A stretch of DNA of 45,418 nt from Caballeronia jiangsuensis (GTDB lineage: Bacteria > Pseudomonadota > Gammaproteobacteria > Burkholderiales > Burkholderiaceae): assembly GCA_000648925.1 (NCBI GenBank), contig JFHF01000056.1, forward strand, positions 1 through 45,418. Direction: 5' to 3'. The notes beneath the pieces are model-generated. The model was not told the DNA's origin and ran no database searches. It worked only from the letters and a program-made list of their open reading frames with translations. The position numbers and the translations under genes were made by a program. Numbering within the stretch: the first letter of the stretch is position 1; each line of letters starts with the position of its first letter. This document shows, piece by piece, positions 9,352 through 16,991 of this stretch.

Positions 9352-9433
9352 ACTTGGGATGGCAAAGTGAGTGAGTTGCCGAAGTATTGCGCGGGCAATA
9401 ATCGGCTGTCCAAGACCATCGACGTCTAGTGCC

Positions 9434-9448
9434 ATACTCTCGAGGTAT
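9434..9448. promoter_or_regulatory. CatR/BenM-type operator upstream of catB
   Basis: ATAC (9434-9437), seven bases, GTAT (9445-9448): an exact match to the ATAC-N7-GTAT dyad known for the CatM/BenM group of LysR regulators. It lies ~83 bases upstream of the catB ATG, between catB and the catR stop, the position expected for the recognition site of a muconate-responsive activator. Confidence 0.75.
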
Positions 9449-9455
9449 GAGAGGC

Positions 9456-10379
9456 CTACCGCCCTTTGTCGGCGCGTGGCACGTAGGGAATCCGCTCCTC
9501 CTCATACAGGCGATAAATCAGCTCCAGCATCTCCGCAATGTCGGGCGACTCGTCCATTGCCCGCTTACTCATAATGATTGGCGAAACAAGGGTCGGGTCA
9601 TCCAGCTCTTTATAGCTCACATCGTCGCGCTTCAGACCATATACGCTGCTTGGGACCACTGAAATCCCTTCGCCGGCCGCGACAAGACCCAAGGCAATCT
9701 GCAACTCGCGTACTTCATAGATGCGATGAGGCGTGAGCGCGCGGTCCTGGAACGCAGAGAGCACTTGGTCCGCGTAGCTAGGCCTGGGCGTCTTAGGGAA
9801 AATAATGAGTGTTTCATGAACCAAGTCTCGCAGCGTAAGCACGGGCTTCGAAACCGAGAGCGGATGACCATCGGGAAGCGCGACAATCATCTTCTCTTCG
9901 CGGAGAATGACTCGATGGATGTTGGCATCCTCGTGGCGAATGCGGCCGAAGCCTACGTCGATGCGACCGTCCTTGAGTGCGCGAATCTGGTCCATCGTCG
10001 ACATCTCGTGAAGGCTCAGTTCAACTGTCTTGTTCTCGTCGCGAAACCGCCGGATGATTTTCGGCAACATCCCGTAGAGCGTCGAGCCGACGAAACCCAC
10101 CGACAGGCTCCGCTCAATATTGCCAACTCGCCTTGTCATGGATTCCAGCTCGCTCGTTTGGGCTATTAGCTGAACGGCGTGCGAGTAGAAGAACTTCCCC
10201 GTCTCGGTTAGTTTAAGCGGCCGGGAGTTGCGCTCGAACAGTTGCACACCCAGCGTTTCTTCAAGTTGCTGTATTTGTCGGCTCAACGGCGGCTGCGCGA
10301 TATGGAGTCGCTGCGCTGCTCGCGTGAAATTGCGCTCCTCGGCGACGGCCACGAAGTAGCGAAGATGCCGCAACTCCAT
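9456..10379 (-). CDS. catR: LysR-family regulator of catechol/benzoate genes
   Basis: A 307-residue LysR-type activator that, in this family, responds to cis,cis-muconate (and benzoate in BenM). Residues 1-60 form the winged helix-turn-helix (MELRHLRYFVAVAEERNFTR, then AAQRLHIAQPPLSRQIQQLEE), followed by a linker helix and the periplasmic-binding-protein-like effector domain (~90-295). The N-terminal sequence is typical of CatR/CatM/BenM/ClcR. ATG 10379 has a strong AGGAGG seven bases upstream. It is transcribed away from catA and is followed by catB in the same direction. Near-consensus sites in the catR-catA gap and the exact site ahead of catB point to autoregulation plus control of both arms. 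Confidence 0.93.
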   Translation of the reverse strand: MELRHLRYFVAVAEERNFTRAAQRLHIAQPPLSRQIQQLEETLGVQLFERNSRPLKLTETGKFFYSHAVQLIAQTSELESMTRRVGNIERSLSVGFVGSTLYGMLPKIIRRFRDENKTVELSLHEMSTMDQIRALKDGRIDVGFGRIRHEDANIHRVILREEKMIVALPDGHPLSVSKPVLTLRDLVHETLIIFPKTPRPSYADQVLSAFQDRALTPHRIYEVRELQIALGLVAAGEGISVVPSSVYGLKRDDVSYKELDDPTLVSPIIMSKRAMDESPDIAEMLELIYRLYEEERIPYVPRADKGR

Positions 10380-10554
10380 CTCAATACCTCCTCGATATAG
10401 CCCGATACTAAATCAGTCTTGGACTGGGCTCTTTAACGCCACTATTCTCCGATTCATGCTTTGTTTCAGCCCGCATTATACCTTCGGAGCATATCGGAAG
10501 CGGGGCAAAACAAGGGTTAACCCCCACAGAATATAGAGAGAGTTAGGAGCAGAC
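10380..10554. promoter_or_regulatory. catR-catA divergent control region with CatM/BenM-like half-sites
   Basis: Three one-mismatch versions of ATAC-N7-GTAT: ATAC-N7-ATAT at 10384-10398 (over the catR leader and ribosome binding site), ATAC-N7-GTCT at 10405-10419, and ATAC-N7-GCAT at 10478-10492. A multi-site layout with imperfect secondary sites is what is known for LysR regulators of benzoate/catechol genes. catA has a good TTAGGAG ahead of its ATG. Confidence 0.6.
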
Positions 10555-11490
10555 ATGAGCGTCAAAGTGTTCGAATCGAAAGAAGTACAAGACCTCCTCA
10601 AAGCAGCCGCGAACCTCGGGAGCAATGATGGCAACGAGCGGGCTAAGCAGATTACTCACCGTTTGCTGAGCGACCTATTCAAGGCCATTGACGACCTCGA
10701 CATGACACCCGATGAGATTTGGGCTGGCGTAAATTACTTCAACAAGCTTGGTCAAGACGGTGAGGCTGCGCTTCTCGCGGCTGGTCTCGGCCTTGAAAAG
10801 TATCTCGACATCCGCATGGATGCAGCAGACCGGGAAGCCGAAATTCATGGCGGCACCCCGCGCACTATCGAAGGTCCGCTGTATGTTGCAGGCGCCCCGG
10901 TCCGTGATGGCGTCTCCAAGATTGACCTGAACGCCGACGAAGACGCGGGCCCGCTCATCATCCGTGGCACGGTCACTGGGCCCGACGGCAAGCCCGTCGC
11001 AGACGCGGTGGTTGAGTGCTGGCACGCGAACTCGAAGGGCTTCTACTCGCACTTCGACCCGACCGGCGCGCAAGACGACTTCAATCTTCGCGGCGCGGTG
11101 AAAACCGGCGCCGACGGCAAGTACGAGTTCCGCACGCTCATGCCTGTGGGCTACGGCTGCCCGCCGCACGGTGCCACGCAGCAACTGCTCAACACGATTG
11201 CTCGCCATGGCAACCGTCCGGCGCACGTGCACTTTTTCGTGACCAGCGAAACGACCCGCAAGCTCACGACGCAAATCAACATCGAGGGCGACCCGCTCAT
11301 TTGGGATGACTTCGCTTACGCGACTCGTGAAGAACTCGTGCCGCATGTGGTCGAGAAGACCGGCGGCGCAGCGCTCGGCCTCAAGGCCGACGCGTACAAA
11401 GAAATTGAGTTCAACATCGAGTTGACTCCGCTGGTTCAAGGCAAGGACAACCAGCTGGTTAATCGCCCCCGCGTATCAGCGACGGCGTAA
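10555..11490 (+). CDS. catA: Catechol 1,2-dioxygenase
   Basis: A 311-residue intradiol Fe(III) dioxygenase that cleaves catechol to cis,cis-muconate in the cytoplasm. The four iron ligands fall at the canonical positions Tyr164 (KGFYSHFDPTG), Tyr200 (PVGYGCPPHG), His224 and His226 (RPAHVHFFV). The N-terminal helical linker domain (residues ~1-100) and the EGPLYVAGAP motif are present and the length is normal. ATG 10555 has TTAGGAG upstream. It is the first gene of the rightward catA-ben unit, 105 bases before benA, and is probably activated by CatR from the divergent region. It keeps feeding muconate to a pathway whose next enzyme gene, catB, is interrupted. Confidence 0.97.
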   Translation: MSVKVFESKEVQDLLKAAANLGSNDGNERAKQITHRLLSDLFKAIDDLDMTPDEIWAGVNYFNKLGQDGEAALLAAGLGLEKYLDIRMDAADREAEIHGGTPRTIEGPLYVAGAPVRDGVSKIDLNADEDAGPLIIRGTVTGPDGKPVADAVVECWHANSKGFYSHFDPTGAQDDFNLRGAVKTGADGKYEFRTLMPVGYGCPPHGATQQLLNTIARHGNRPAHVHFFVTSETTRKLTTQINIEGDPLIWDDFAYATREELVPHVVEKTGGAALGLKADAYKEIEFNIELTPLVQGKDNQLVNRPRVSATA

Positions 11491-11595
11491 TTGCTCAAGT
11501 AGGCGGTTAGCCAGTCAACTAGCAGCCGCCCTCACACGAACTATCTGAACCGATGCAGAGGGCTTCCTCACGGAGTCCGCATAGGGAGACGACTC

Positions 11596-12954
11596 ATGTC
11601 CGCAATCATCGAAAAAGCACGACAACTGGACGAATTGCTCGCCAACGCCGTTCAGGACGACAAGGAAAACGGTGTTTTCCGTTGCCGTCGCGACATCTTC
11701 ACGAACGCCGACCTGTACGAACTCGAGATGAAGCACATCTTCGAGAGCAATTGGGTGTACCTCGCGCACGAAAGCCAAGTGCCGAACAACAACGACTACT
11801 ACACCACGTATATCGGTCGCCAGCCGATTGTCATCACGCGTGACAAGGCTGGCGAGTTGCACGCTGTCATCAATGCGTGCGCACACAAGGGCGCCATGCT
11901 GTGCCGCCGCAAGCACGGCAATAAAGGCAGCTTCACCTGCCCGTTCCACGGCTGGACCTTCTCGAACGCCGGCAAGCTTCTGAAGGTTAAGGACGAAAAG
12001 ACCACCGAGTATCCGGTGCAGTTCAACAAGCAAGGCTCGCACGACCTGAAGAAGGTGGCGCGCTTCCAGAACTATCGCGGTTTCTTGTTCGGCAGCTTGA
12101 ACGCTGATGTGCTGCCGCTTGAAGACTATCTCGGCGAAACGAAGGTCATCATCGACCAAATCGTCTCCCAAGCGCCGGATGGCCTCGAAGTTTTACGCGG
12201 AAACTCCTCGTACATCTACGAGGGCAACTGGAAGATGCAGATGGAGAATGGCTGTGACGGCTACCACGTCAGCACCGTTCACTGGAATTACGCCGCGACG
12301 ATGGGTCGTCGCAAGGTCGAAGGTACCAAGGCCGTCGATGCGAACAGCTGGAGCAAATCTGTCGCCGGCGTGTACGGCTTCGAGCATGGCCACATCCTGT
12401 TGTGGACCAAGACGATGAACCCAGAGGTGCGTCCGGTCTATCAGCATCGTGATGAAATCGCCGCACGTGTCGGCGAAGACCAGGCGAAATACATCGTCAA
12501 TCAGACGCGAAATTTGTGTCTTTATCCGAACGTATTCCTGATGGACCAGTTCAGTACCCAGATTCGCGTGGTCCGTCCGATTAGCGTTGACAAGACTGAG
12601 GTCAGCATCTTCTGCTTCGCGCCGAAAGGTGAAAGCGCAGAGAGCCGCGCTGTTCGCATTCGCCAGTACGAAGACTTCTTCAACGTTTCGGGGATGGGCA
12701 CCAGCGACGACCTCGAGGAATTCCGTGCTTGCCAAGCCGGTTACGGTCCCACCACGTCAATGTGGAACGACATGTCGCGTGGTGCGCCGCTTTGGGTACA
12801 TGGGCCTGATGACAACGCTAAGGGCATGCGCCTGAATCCGCTCATCTCTGGCGAGCGCAGCGAAGACGAAGGTCTTTTCGTCGTTCAGCATGAATACTGG
12901 GCGAAGGTGATGCGGGAAGCCCTTCGGAAAGAACAGGCGGAGGCGACGGTATGA
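11596..12954 (+). CDS. benA: Benzoate 1,2-dioxygenase, large (alpha) subunit
   Basis: A 452-residue Rieske oxygenase alpha subunit; with BenB and BenC it converts benzoate to the cis-1,2-dihydrodiol carboxylate. Rieske [2Fe-2S] ligands: Cys95-x-His97 (NACAHKGAMLC) and Cys115-xx-His118 (CPFHGW). The mononuclear iron site shows Asp221 and His224/His229 in the CDGYHVSTVHW motif. The N-terminus and length agree with BenA rather than toluate XylX-unrelated families, although XylX is a close relative and m-/p-toluate could also be accepted. ATG 11596 has AGGGAG at a good distance. The stop overlaps the benB start (ATGA). Confidence 0.96.
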   Translation: MSAIIEKARQLDELLANAVQDDKENGVFRCRRDIFTNADLYELEMKHIFESNWVYLAHESQVPNNNDYYTTYIGRQPIVITRDKAGELHAVINACAHKGAMLCRRKHGNKGSFTCPFHGWTFSNAGKLLKVKDEKTTEYPVQFNKQGSHDLKKVARFQNYRGFLFGSLNADVLPLEDYLGETKVIIDQIVSQAPDGLEVLRGNSSYIYEGNWKMQMENGCDGYHVSTVHWNYAATMGRRKVEGTKAVDANSWSKSVAGVYGFEHGHILLWTKTMNPEVRPVYQHRDEIAARVGEDQAKYIVNQTRNLCLYPNVFLMDQFSTQIRVVRPISVDKTEVSIFCFAPKGESAESRAVRIRQYEDFFNVSGMGTSDDLEEFRACQAGYGPTTSMWNDMSRGAPLWVHGPDDNAKGMRLNPLISGERSEDEGLFVVQHEYWAKVMREALRKEQAEATV

Positions 12955-13439
12955 GCTTCGAATATCACACGATTTGCAATGCGCTCTACCAAGAAGCGCG
13001 CTTTCTCGATGACCGCCAGTGGGACGAGTGGCTCGCCTGCTACACCGAAGACGTCAGCTACTGGATGCCAGCCTGGGACGATGATGACAGGCTCACCGAA
13101 GACCCGCATAGCCAAATCTCGCTGATGTATTACCCGGACCGAGGTGGGCTCGAAGACCGCGTGTTCCGCATTAAGACGGAGCGAAGCGGCGCTTCGATGC
13201 CGGAACCGCGTACTAGCCACAACGTCACCAATGTGGAAGTGCTGGCCGAGCGTGATAACGAAGTGGATGTCCGGTACAACTTCAACACGCTGAACCATCG
13301 TTACAAGGTAACGGACCAGTTCTTCGGCACCATCTACGTCACCTTCCGCGCAGTTAGCGACCGCTTGCTGATTTCGAGCAAGAAGATAGCGCTGAAGAAC
13401 GACTATATCCGCCAGGTGCTCGACGTCTACCACGTCTGA
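12951..13439 (+). CDS. benB: Benzoate 1,2-dioxygenase, small (beta) subunit
   Basis: A 162-residue beta subunit of the aromatic-ring dioxygenase (SnoaL-like cone fold) that supports the alpha3beta3 hexamer. Typical features are the N-terminal helix with ARFLDDRQWDEWLACYTEDVSYWMPAW and the later EPRTSHNVTNVEV and KKIALKNDYIRQVLDVYHV stretches. Length matches the family. Its ATG overlaps the benA stop by four bases (ATGA), implying translational coupling and balanced stoichiometry. The benC start follows after 36 bases with AGGAGG. Confidence 0.95.
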   Translation: MSFEYHTICNALYQEARFLDDRQWDEWLACYTEDVSYWMPAWDDDDRLTEDPHSQISLMYYPDRGGLEDRVFRIKTERSGASMPEPRTSHNVTNVEVLAERDNEVDVRYNFNTLNHRYKVTDQFFGTIYVTFRAVSDRLLISSKKIALKNDYIRQVLDVYHV

Positions 13440-13475
13440 TGCTCGGCCGGACCAGGAAACGAAGTAGGAGGCAAC

Positions 13476-14513
13476 ATGTCCAGTTACAACATTGCACTGA
13501 ACTTTGAAGACGGCGTGACTCGCTTCGTCGAATGCAAAGCCGGCGAAAAGGTCCTCGATGCCGCTTTTCGTGCAAAGATTAACCTCCCAATGGATTGCTC
13601 AGATGGCGTATGCGGTACTTGCAAGTGCCGCGCCGAGAGCGGCAGCTACGACTTGGGCGATGACTACATTGAGGATGCACTGACCGAAGACGAAAAGGAG
13701 AGCGGCCTCGTGCTTACCTGTCAAATGGTCCCCCAGAGCGATTGCGTCATTGCGGTCCCGGCCTCGTCGACCTCGTGCAAAACGGAGCACAACAAGTTCG
13801 CTGCAACGGTCACGAAAGTCGAGCAGCACAAAGACGCAGCGGTTGTGCTCGAGATGGACGTGGACGGCGTTCCGCCGGTTTTCCTGGCCGGTCAGTACGT
13901 CAACATCGACGTGCCCGGAAGCGGTCTGCATCGCTCGTACTCGTTCTCGTCCACACCAGGCGCGTCGAAAATCAGCTTTCTGATTAAAAAGATTCCGGGT
14001 GGCGTGATGAGCACTTGGCTCGAATCGGCACAGCCGGGCAACAAGGTCGAGTTGACGGGGCCGATGGGAATCTTCTATCTGCGGGCTGTCGAGCGACCGC
14101 TGCTGTTCCTTGCAGGCGGTACGGGCCTAGCGCCCTTCTTGTCGATGCTGGAAGTGCTGGTTCGTGCGAATTCCCAGCAGCGAGTGCACCTAATCTACGG
14201 TGTGACGCGAGACCTCGACCTCGTGCTGGTCGAAGCCATCCAGGCGTACACAGAGAAACTGCCCAATTTCACGTTCAGTACCGTCGTTGCAGAAGCTGAG
14301 TCTAGCCACCCCCGTAAGGGCTGGGTGACGCAACACATGCCCGCTGAATGCCTGAATGACGGCGATGTTGACGTGTACCTGTGCGGGCCGCCGCCGATGG
14401 TCGACGCTGTGCGTAAATATTTCGACGACAACGGTGTGAAGCCAAACAGCTTCCACTATGAGAAGTTCACTCCCAACGTATCACCGGTGACTCATGAACG
14501 CTCGAAGGTTTGA
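13476..14513 (+). CDS. benC: Benzoate 1,2-dioxygenase, ferredoxin-NADH reductase component
   Basis: A 345-residue electron-transfer protein passing electrons from NADH through FAD and a plant-type [2Fe-2S] cluster to BenA. The N-terminal ferredoxin domain carries Cys41, Cys46, Cys49 (DCSDGVCGTCKC) and Cys82. The FAD domain has the RSYSFSS motif (~152-158), and the NADH-binding domain has GGTGLAPFLSMLEVL and the C-terminal CGPPPMVDAV. This order, ferredoxin then FNR, is diagnostic for BenC/XylZ. ATG 13476 has AGGAGG upstream. Its last 20 bases overlap the start of benD. Confidence 0.96.
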   Translation: MSSYNIALNFEDGVTRFVECKAGEKVLDAAFRAKINLPMDCSDGVCGTCKCRAESGSYDLGDDYIEDALTEDEKESGLVLTCQMVPQSDCVIAVPASSTSCKTEHNKFAATVTKVEQHKDAAVVLEMDVDGVPPVFLAGQYVNIDVPGSGLHRSYSFSSTPGASKISFLIKKIPGGVMSTWLESAQPGNKVELTGPMGIFYLRAVERPLLFLAGGTGLAPFLSMLEVLVRANSQQRVHLIYGVTRDLDLVLVEAIQAYTEKLPNFTFSTVVAEAESSHPRKGWVTQHMPAECLNDGDVDVYLCGPPPMVDAVRKYFDDNGVKPNSFHYEKFTPNVSPVTHERSKV

Positions 14514-15270
14514 AGGCAAGGTTATGGTCGTCACGGGGGCCGCGCAGGGCATCGGCCGTGGCGTCGCTCTGCGCGCGGCTGCAGAAGGCGCGAAGGTATT
14601 GTTTGTCGACCGCGCCGACTTCGTTTCCGAGGTCGCCGCCGAAGCGACTGGCGCCGACACCGCGGGATTCGTCGCAGACCTAGAAACGTACGAAGGCGCA
14701 GCGTCTGCAATCGACTTTGCCGTGCAGAAGTTTGGCCGTATCGACATTCTGGTGAATGGGGTTGGCGGTGCGATTCGCATGCGGCCCTTCGCCGAATTCG
14801 AGCCGACGCAGATTGACGCTGAAATCCGCCGTTCGCTGATGCCCACCCTGTATGCATGTCACGCGGTGCTTCCGCATATGCTCGCGCAAGGTCGGGGAAC
14901 GATTGTCAACGTCTCATCCAACGCCACGCGCGGTATCCGCCGCGTACCATACTCGGCCGCGAAGGGCGGAGTGAACGCGATGACCCAGTCCCTCGCAATG
15001 GAGTATGGCGAGCAGAACATCCGCGTAGTCGCTGCGGCACCCGGCGGGACAGAAGCACCTCCGCGACGCGTGCCCCGCAACGCCGCCGGCGACAGCGCGC
15101 AAGAGAAGGCGTGGATGGGCGATGCGGTCAAGCAGGTCACTGAATCGACCTTCTTCAAACGTTACGGAACGCTCGACGAGCAAATCGCACCCATCCTCTT
15201 CCTCGCATCTGACGAAGCAGGTTACATCACCGGAGCCGTGTTGCCCGTCGCGGGCGGAGACAACGGCTAG
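14494..15270 (+). CDS. benD: Dihydroxycyclohexadiene carboxylate dehydrogenase
   Basis: A 258-residue short-chain dehydrogenase that oxidises and decarboxylates the benzoate cis-diol to catechol with NAD+. It has the Rossmann glycine motif TGAAQGIGRG (~14-23), Asp62 in the VADL cofactor-adenine site, the LVNGVGG variant of NNAG (86-92), the catalytic Ser141/142, and Tyr153-x3-Lys157 (YSAAK). The start ATG at 14494 lies inside the end of benC in another frame, a 20-base overlap that suggests translational coupling; no strong Shine-Dalgarno is visible. Position directly after benABC makes the assignment secure. Confidence 0.95.
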   Translation: MNARRFEGKVMVVTGAAQGIGRGVALRAAAEGAKVLFVDRADFVSEVAAEATGADTAGFVADLETYEGAASAIDFAVQKFGRIDILVNGVGGAIRMRPFAEFEPTQIDAEIRRSLMPTLYACHAVLPHMLAQGRGTIVNVSSNATRGIRRVPYSAAKGGVNAMTQSLAMEYGEQNIRVVAAAPGGTEAPPRRVPRNAAGDSAQEKAWMGDAVKQVTESTFFKRYGTLDEQIAPILFLASDEAGYITGAVLPVAGGDNG

Positions 15271-15301
15271 TCGCAAAAAATAACGAGTAGGAGACGCCAC
15301 A

Positions 15302-15700
15302 ATGAACGAACGCAAAGCCATTGTTCCCGCAGGCATGGAAGCGGTGTACGAAAAGATTCGCTACGCCCCTGCGGTGAAGGTCGGGAAGACGGTGTACGTC
15401 TCAGGTCAGATTGGCCGTGATGCCAACATGAAGCTGGTGGCTGAGCGCGAAGCACAGATTGTGCAGGCCTTCGAGAATTTGAAGGCAGTGCTCGAAGCGG
15501 CAGGCGGGACGCTCGCCGATATCGTCGATGTAACCACTTTCCATACAGACATGCGCGACCTTCCACTTTTTATGGAAGTGCGTGACCGATACCTTAACGC
15601 ACATCCCTTGCCGGCATGGACCGCTGTGGGGGCGCACATGCTGGGTGGTGCCGCCGGCTACATTGTCGAAATCAAGGCTGTTGCAGTGTTGGCTGACTAA
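15302..15700 (+). CDS. Rid/YjgF-family protein, atypical (no conserved Arg)
   Basis: A 132-residue small trimeric-type Rid-fold protein. Family marks: VGKTVYVSGQIG near residue 35, the FENLKAVLEAAGG helix, VDVTTFHTDMRDL and a C-terminal VEIKAVAVLAD strand. In enamine/imine deaminases of the RidA subgroup an Arg sits in the NxPxRS position; here the corresponding residue is Trp106 (HPLPAWTAVG), so ordinary RidA deaminase activity is doubtful. Other Rid subgroups have different roles, including 2-aminomuconate deaminase in aromatic pathways. It is 31 bases after benD and 34 before the GTPase gene, so part of the ben operon. The function in benzoate metabolism is unknown. Confidence 0.85.
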   Translation: MNERKAIVPAGMEAVYEKIRYAPAVKVGKTVYVSGQIGRDANMKLVAEREAQIVQAFENLKAVLEAAGGTLADIVDVTTFHTDMRDLPLFMEVRDRYLNAHPLPAWTAVGAHMLGGAAGYIVEIKAVAVLAD

Positions 15701-15734
15701 GCGTGCCCCTCCCAGATTCTAAAAAGGAACCGGT

Positions 15735-16991
15735 GTGCCTAGCGAAACTCGCCGACAAGCAATTCACGGTGTTGTTGCAGTACTTCCGGGTCGAGCTGAC
15801 GACATGGCGCGCTTGGATATTCTGCTCGGACACGAAGAGCCCATCGTCACGGTCATCGGAAAGTACAACCACGGAAAAAGTCGCCTCCTGAACGAGCTCA
15901 TCGGTCAGGAAGCATTTGCCGTCGCGGACAGACGCGAAACGGTGAAGCTCTCGGACCGGGTCCATCAGGGCGTTCGATGGTTGGATGCGCCAGGCCTTGA
16001 TGCCGATGTTGGCACGGAAGATGACCGCCACGCCATGCACGCCGCATGGCTACACGCGGACATCCGCCTCTTCGTGCACGCCGCAAAAGAAGGCGAGTTC
16101 GATGCAAAGGAATTGGCGCTCCTGGAAGAACTTCGTAAAGACACGGAACGGACGCGGCGACAAACGCTCGTCGTGTTGACCCAAGTCGACCAGCTTCCCA
16201 GCGATGCCGAGTTGCAAAAGGTGAGCGGCGCCATCACCGCTCAGCTCCCTGACACTCCCTTGAACGCGGTTTCTTCGGCCCGGCACCGTAAAGGCCTCGA
16301 CGAAGGCAAGAAGCTTTTTGTTGAAAAAAGCGGAATTCCTTCGTTGCATGCGGAGCTGGATAAAGCGCTCGACCAAGTGCCGGCCGCTCGCGCATTCGAA
16401 ATCTCATTGTTATTTGAAGAAATCCGAGACGAGCTTGCCTCCCTTGCTCGTCAAAATCAGGCGTCCCTGGAAATCTTACGTGCCTTGCAACTTCAGCAAC
16501 GGCAGGAATTTGACCTGGGGCTCGAGGCCGTCACCGGGAAGGTTAGTTCCGACATCGAGGTGATGCTCGACGGTTTAGGCGAAGACTATGCATCTATCCC
16601 GGACACCGCGAAAGACGCGTATGCCTCCACAGCGGGCAAACGTGAACGCGCCCACATTCAGATTGCGTACTCGCGTGCGTGCATCGAAATTGACAGCTTT
16701 CTAGCGGGGCATGGCGTTATTGGGCTGCCGGCCGAGCAGGAAACCGTCGCACGTGCCCTCAACACCGTCATGATTGCGGTGATGGGTGTCTCGGTTAAGT
16801 TCAGGAAGGACCTCCGCCGAATGTTCTGCACGGAAGCAGGTCGCGAAAGAATGCGGCGTGACTTCACTCACTACTATGAGATTTCGAACGACCGAAAGGC
16901 ACTGGCTACGCGTGTTGCGGACGCGGAGGCTGCAATCGACGCTCTTCGTACAGCGTTAGCCTCTCTGAACGGTTTGGAAGTGACGGCATGA
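15735..16991 (+). CDS. Dynamin-like GTPase, first of a pair
   Basis: A 418-residue GTPase. Residues ~35-210 form the G domain: P-loop GKYNHGKS (42-49), a Thr in the switch I region (RRETV, 66-70), DAPG (84-87) as G3, and TQVD (149-152) as G4. Residues ~220-418 are long helices with coiled-coil character, the neck/trunk pattern of bacterial dynamin-like proteins, with a short hydrophobic segment near 345-358 (MIAVMGVSV) that might touch membrane. The GTG start at 15735 has AAGGAA eight bases upstream; an in-frame ATG exists 23 codons in, but it would trim the start of the G domain. The stop overlaps the next GTPase start (ATGA). Membrane remodelling is inferred from the family; no role in benzoate catabolism is known to me. 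Confidence 0.85.
   Translation: MPSETRRQAIHGVVAVLPGRADDMARLDILLGHEEPIVTVIGKYNHGKSRLLNELIGQEAFAVADRRETVKLSDRVHQGVRWLDAPGLDADVGTEDDRHAMHAAWLHADIRLFVHAAKEGEFDAKELALLEELRKDTERTRRQTLVVLTQVDQLPSDAELQKVSGAITAQLPDTPLNAVSSARHRKGLDEGKKLFVEKSGIPSLHAELDKALDQVPAARAFEISLLFEEIRDELASLARQNQASLEILRALQLQQRQEFDLGLEAVTGKVSSDIEVMLDGLGEDYASIPDTAKDAYASTAGKRERAHIQIAYSRACIEIDSFLAGHGVIGLPAEQETVARALNTVMIAVMGVSVKFRKDLRRMFCTEAGRERMRRDFTHYYEISNDRKALATRVADAEAAIDALRTALASLNGLEVTA

Noticed and set aside
10675..11439. Long open frame opposite catA, with similar ones opposite benA, benB and the BenK-like gene
   Set aside because: G+C-rich antisense artefacts of strongly biased genes; no ribosome sites or domains.
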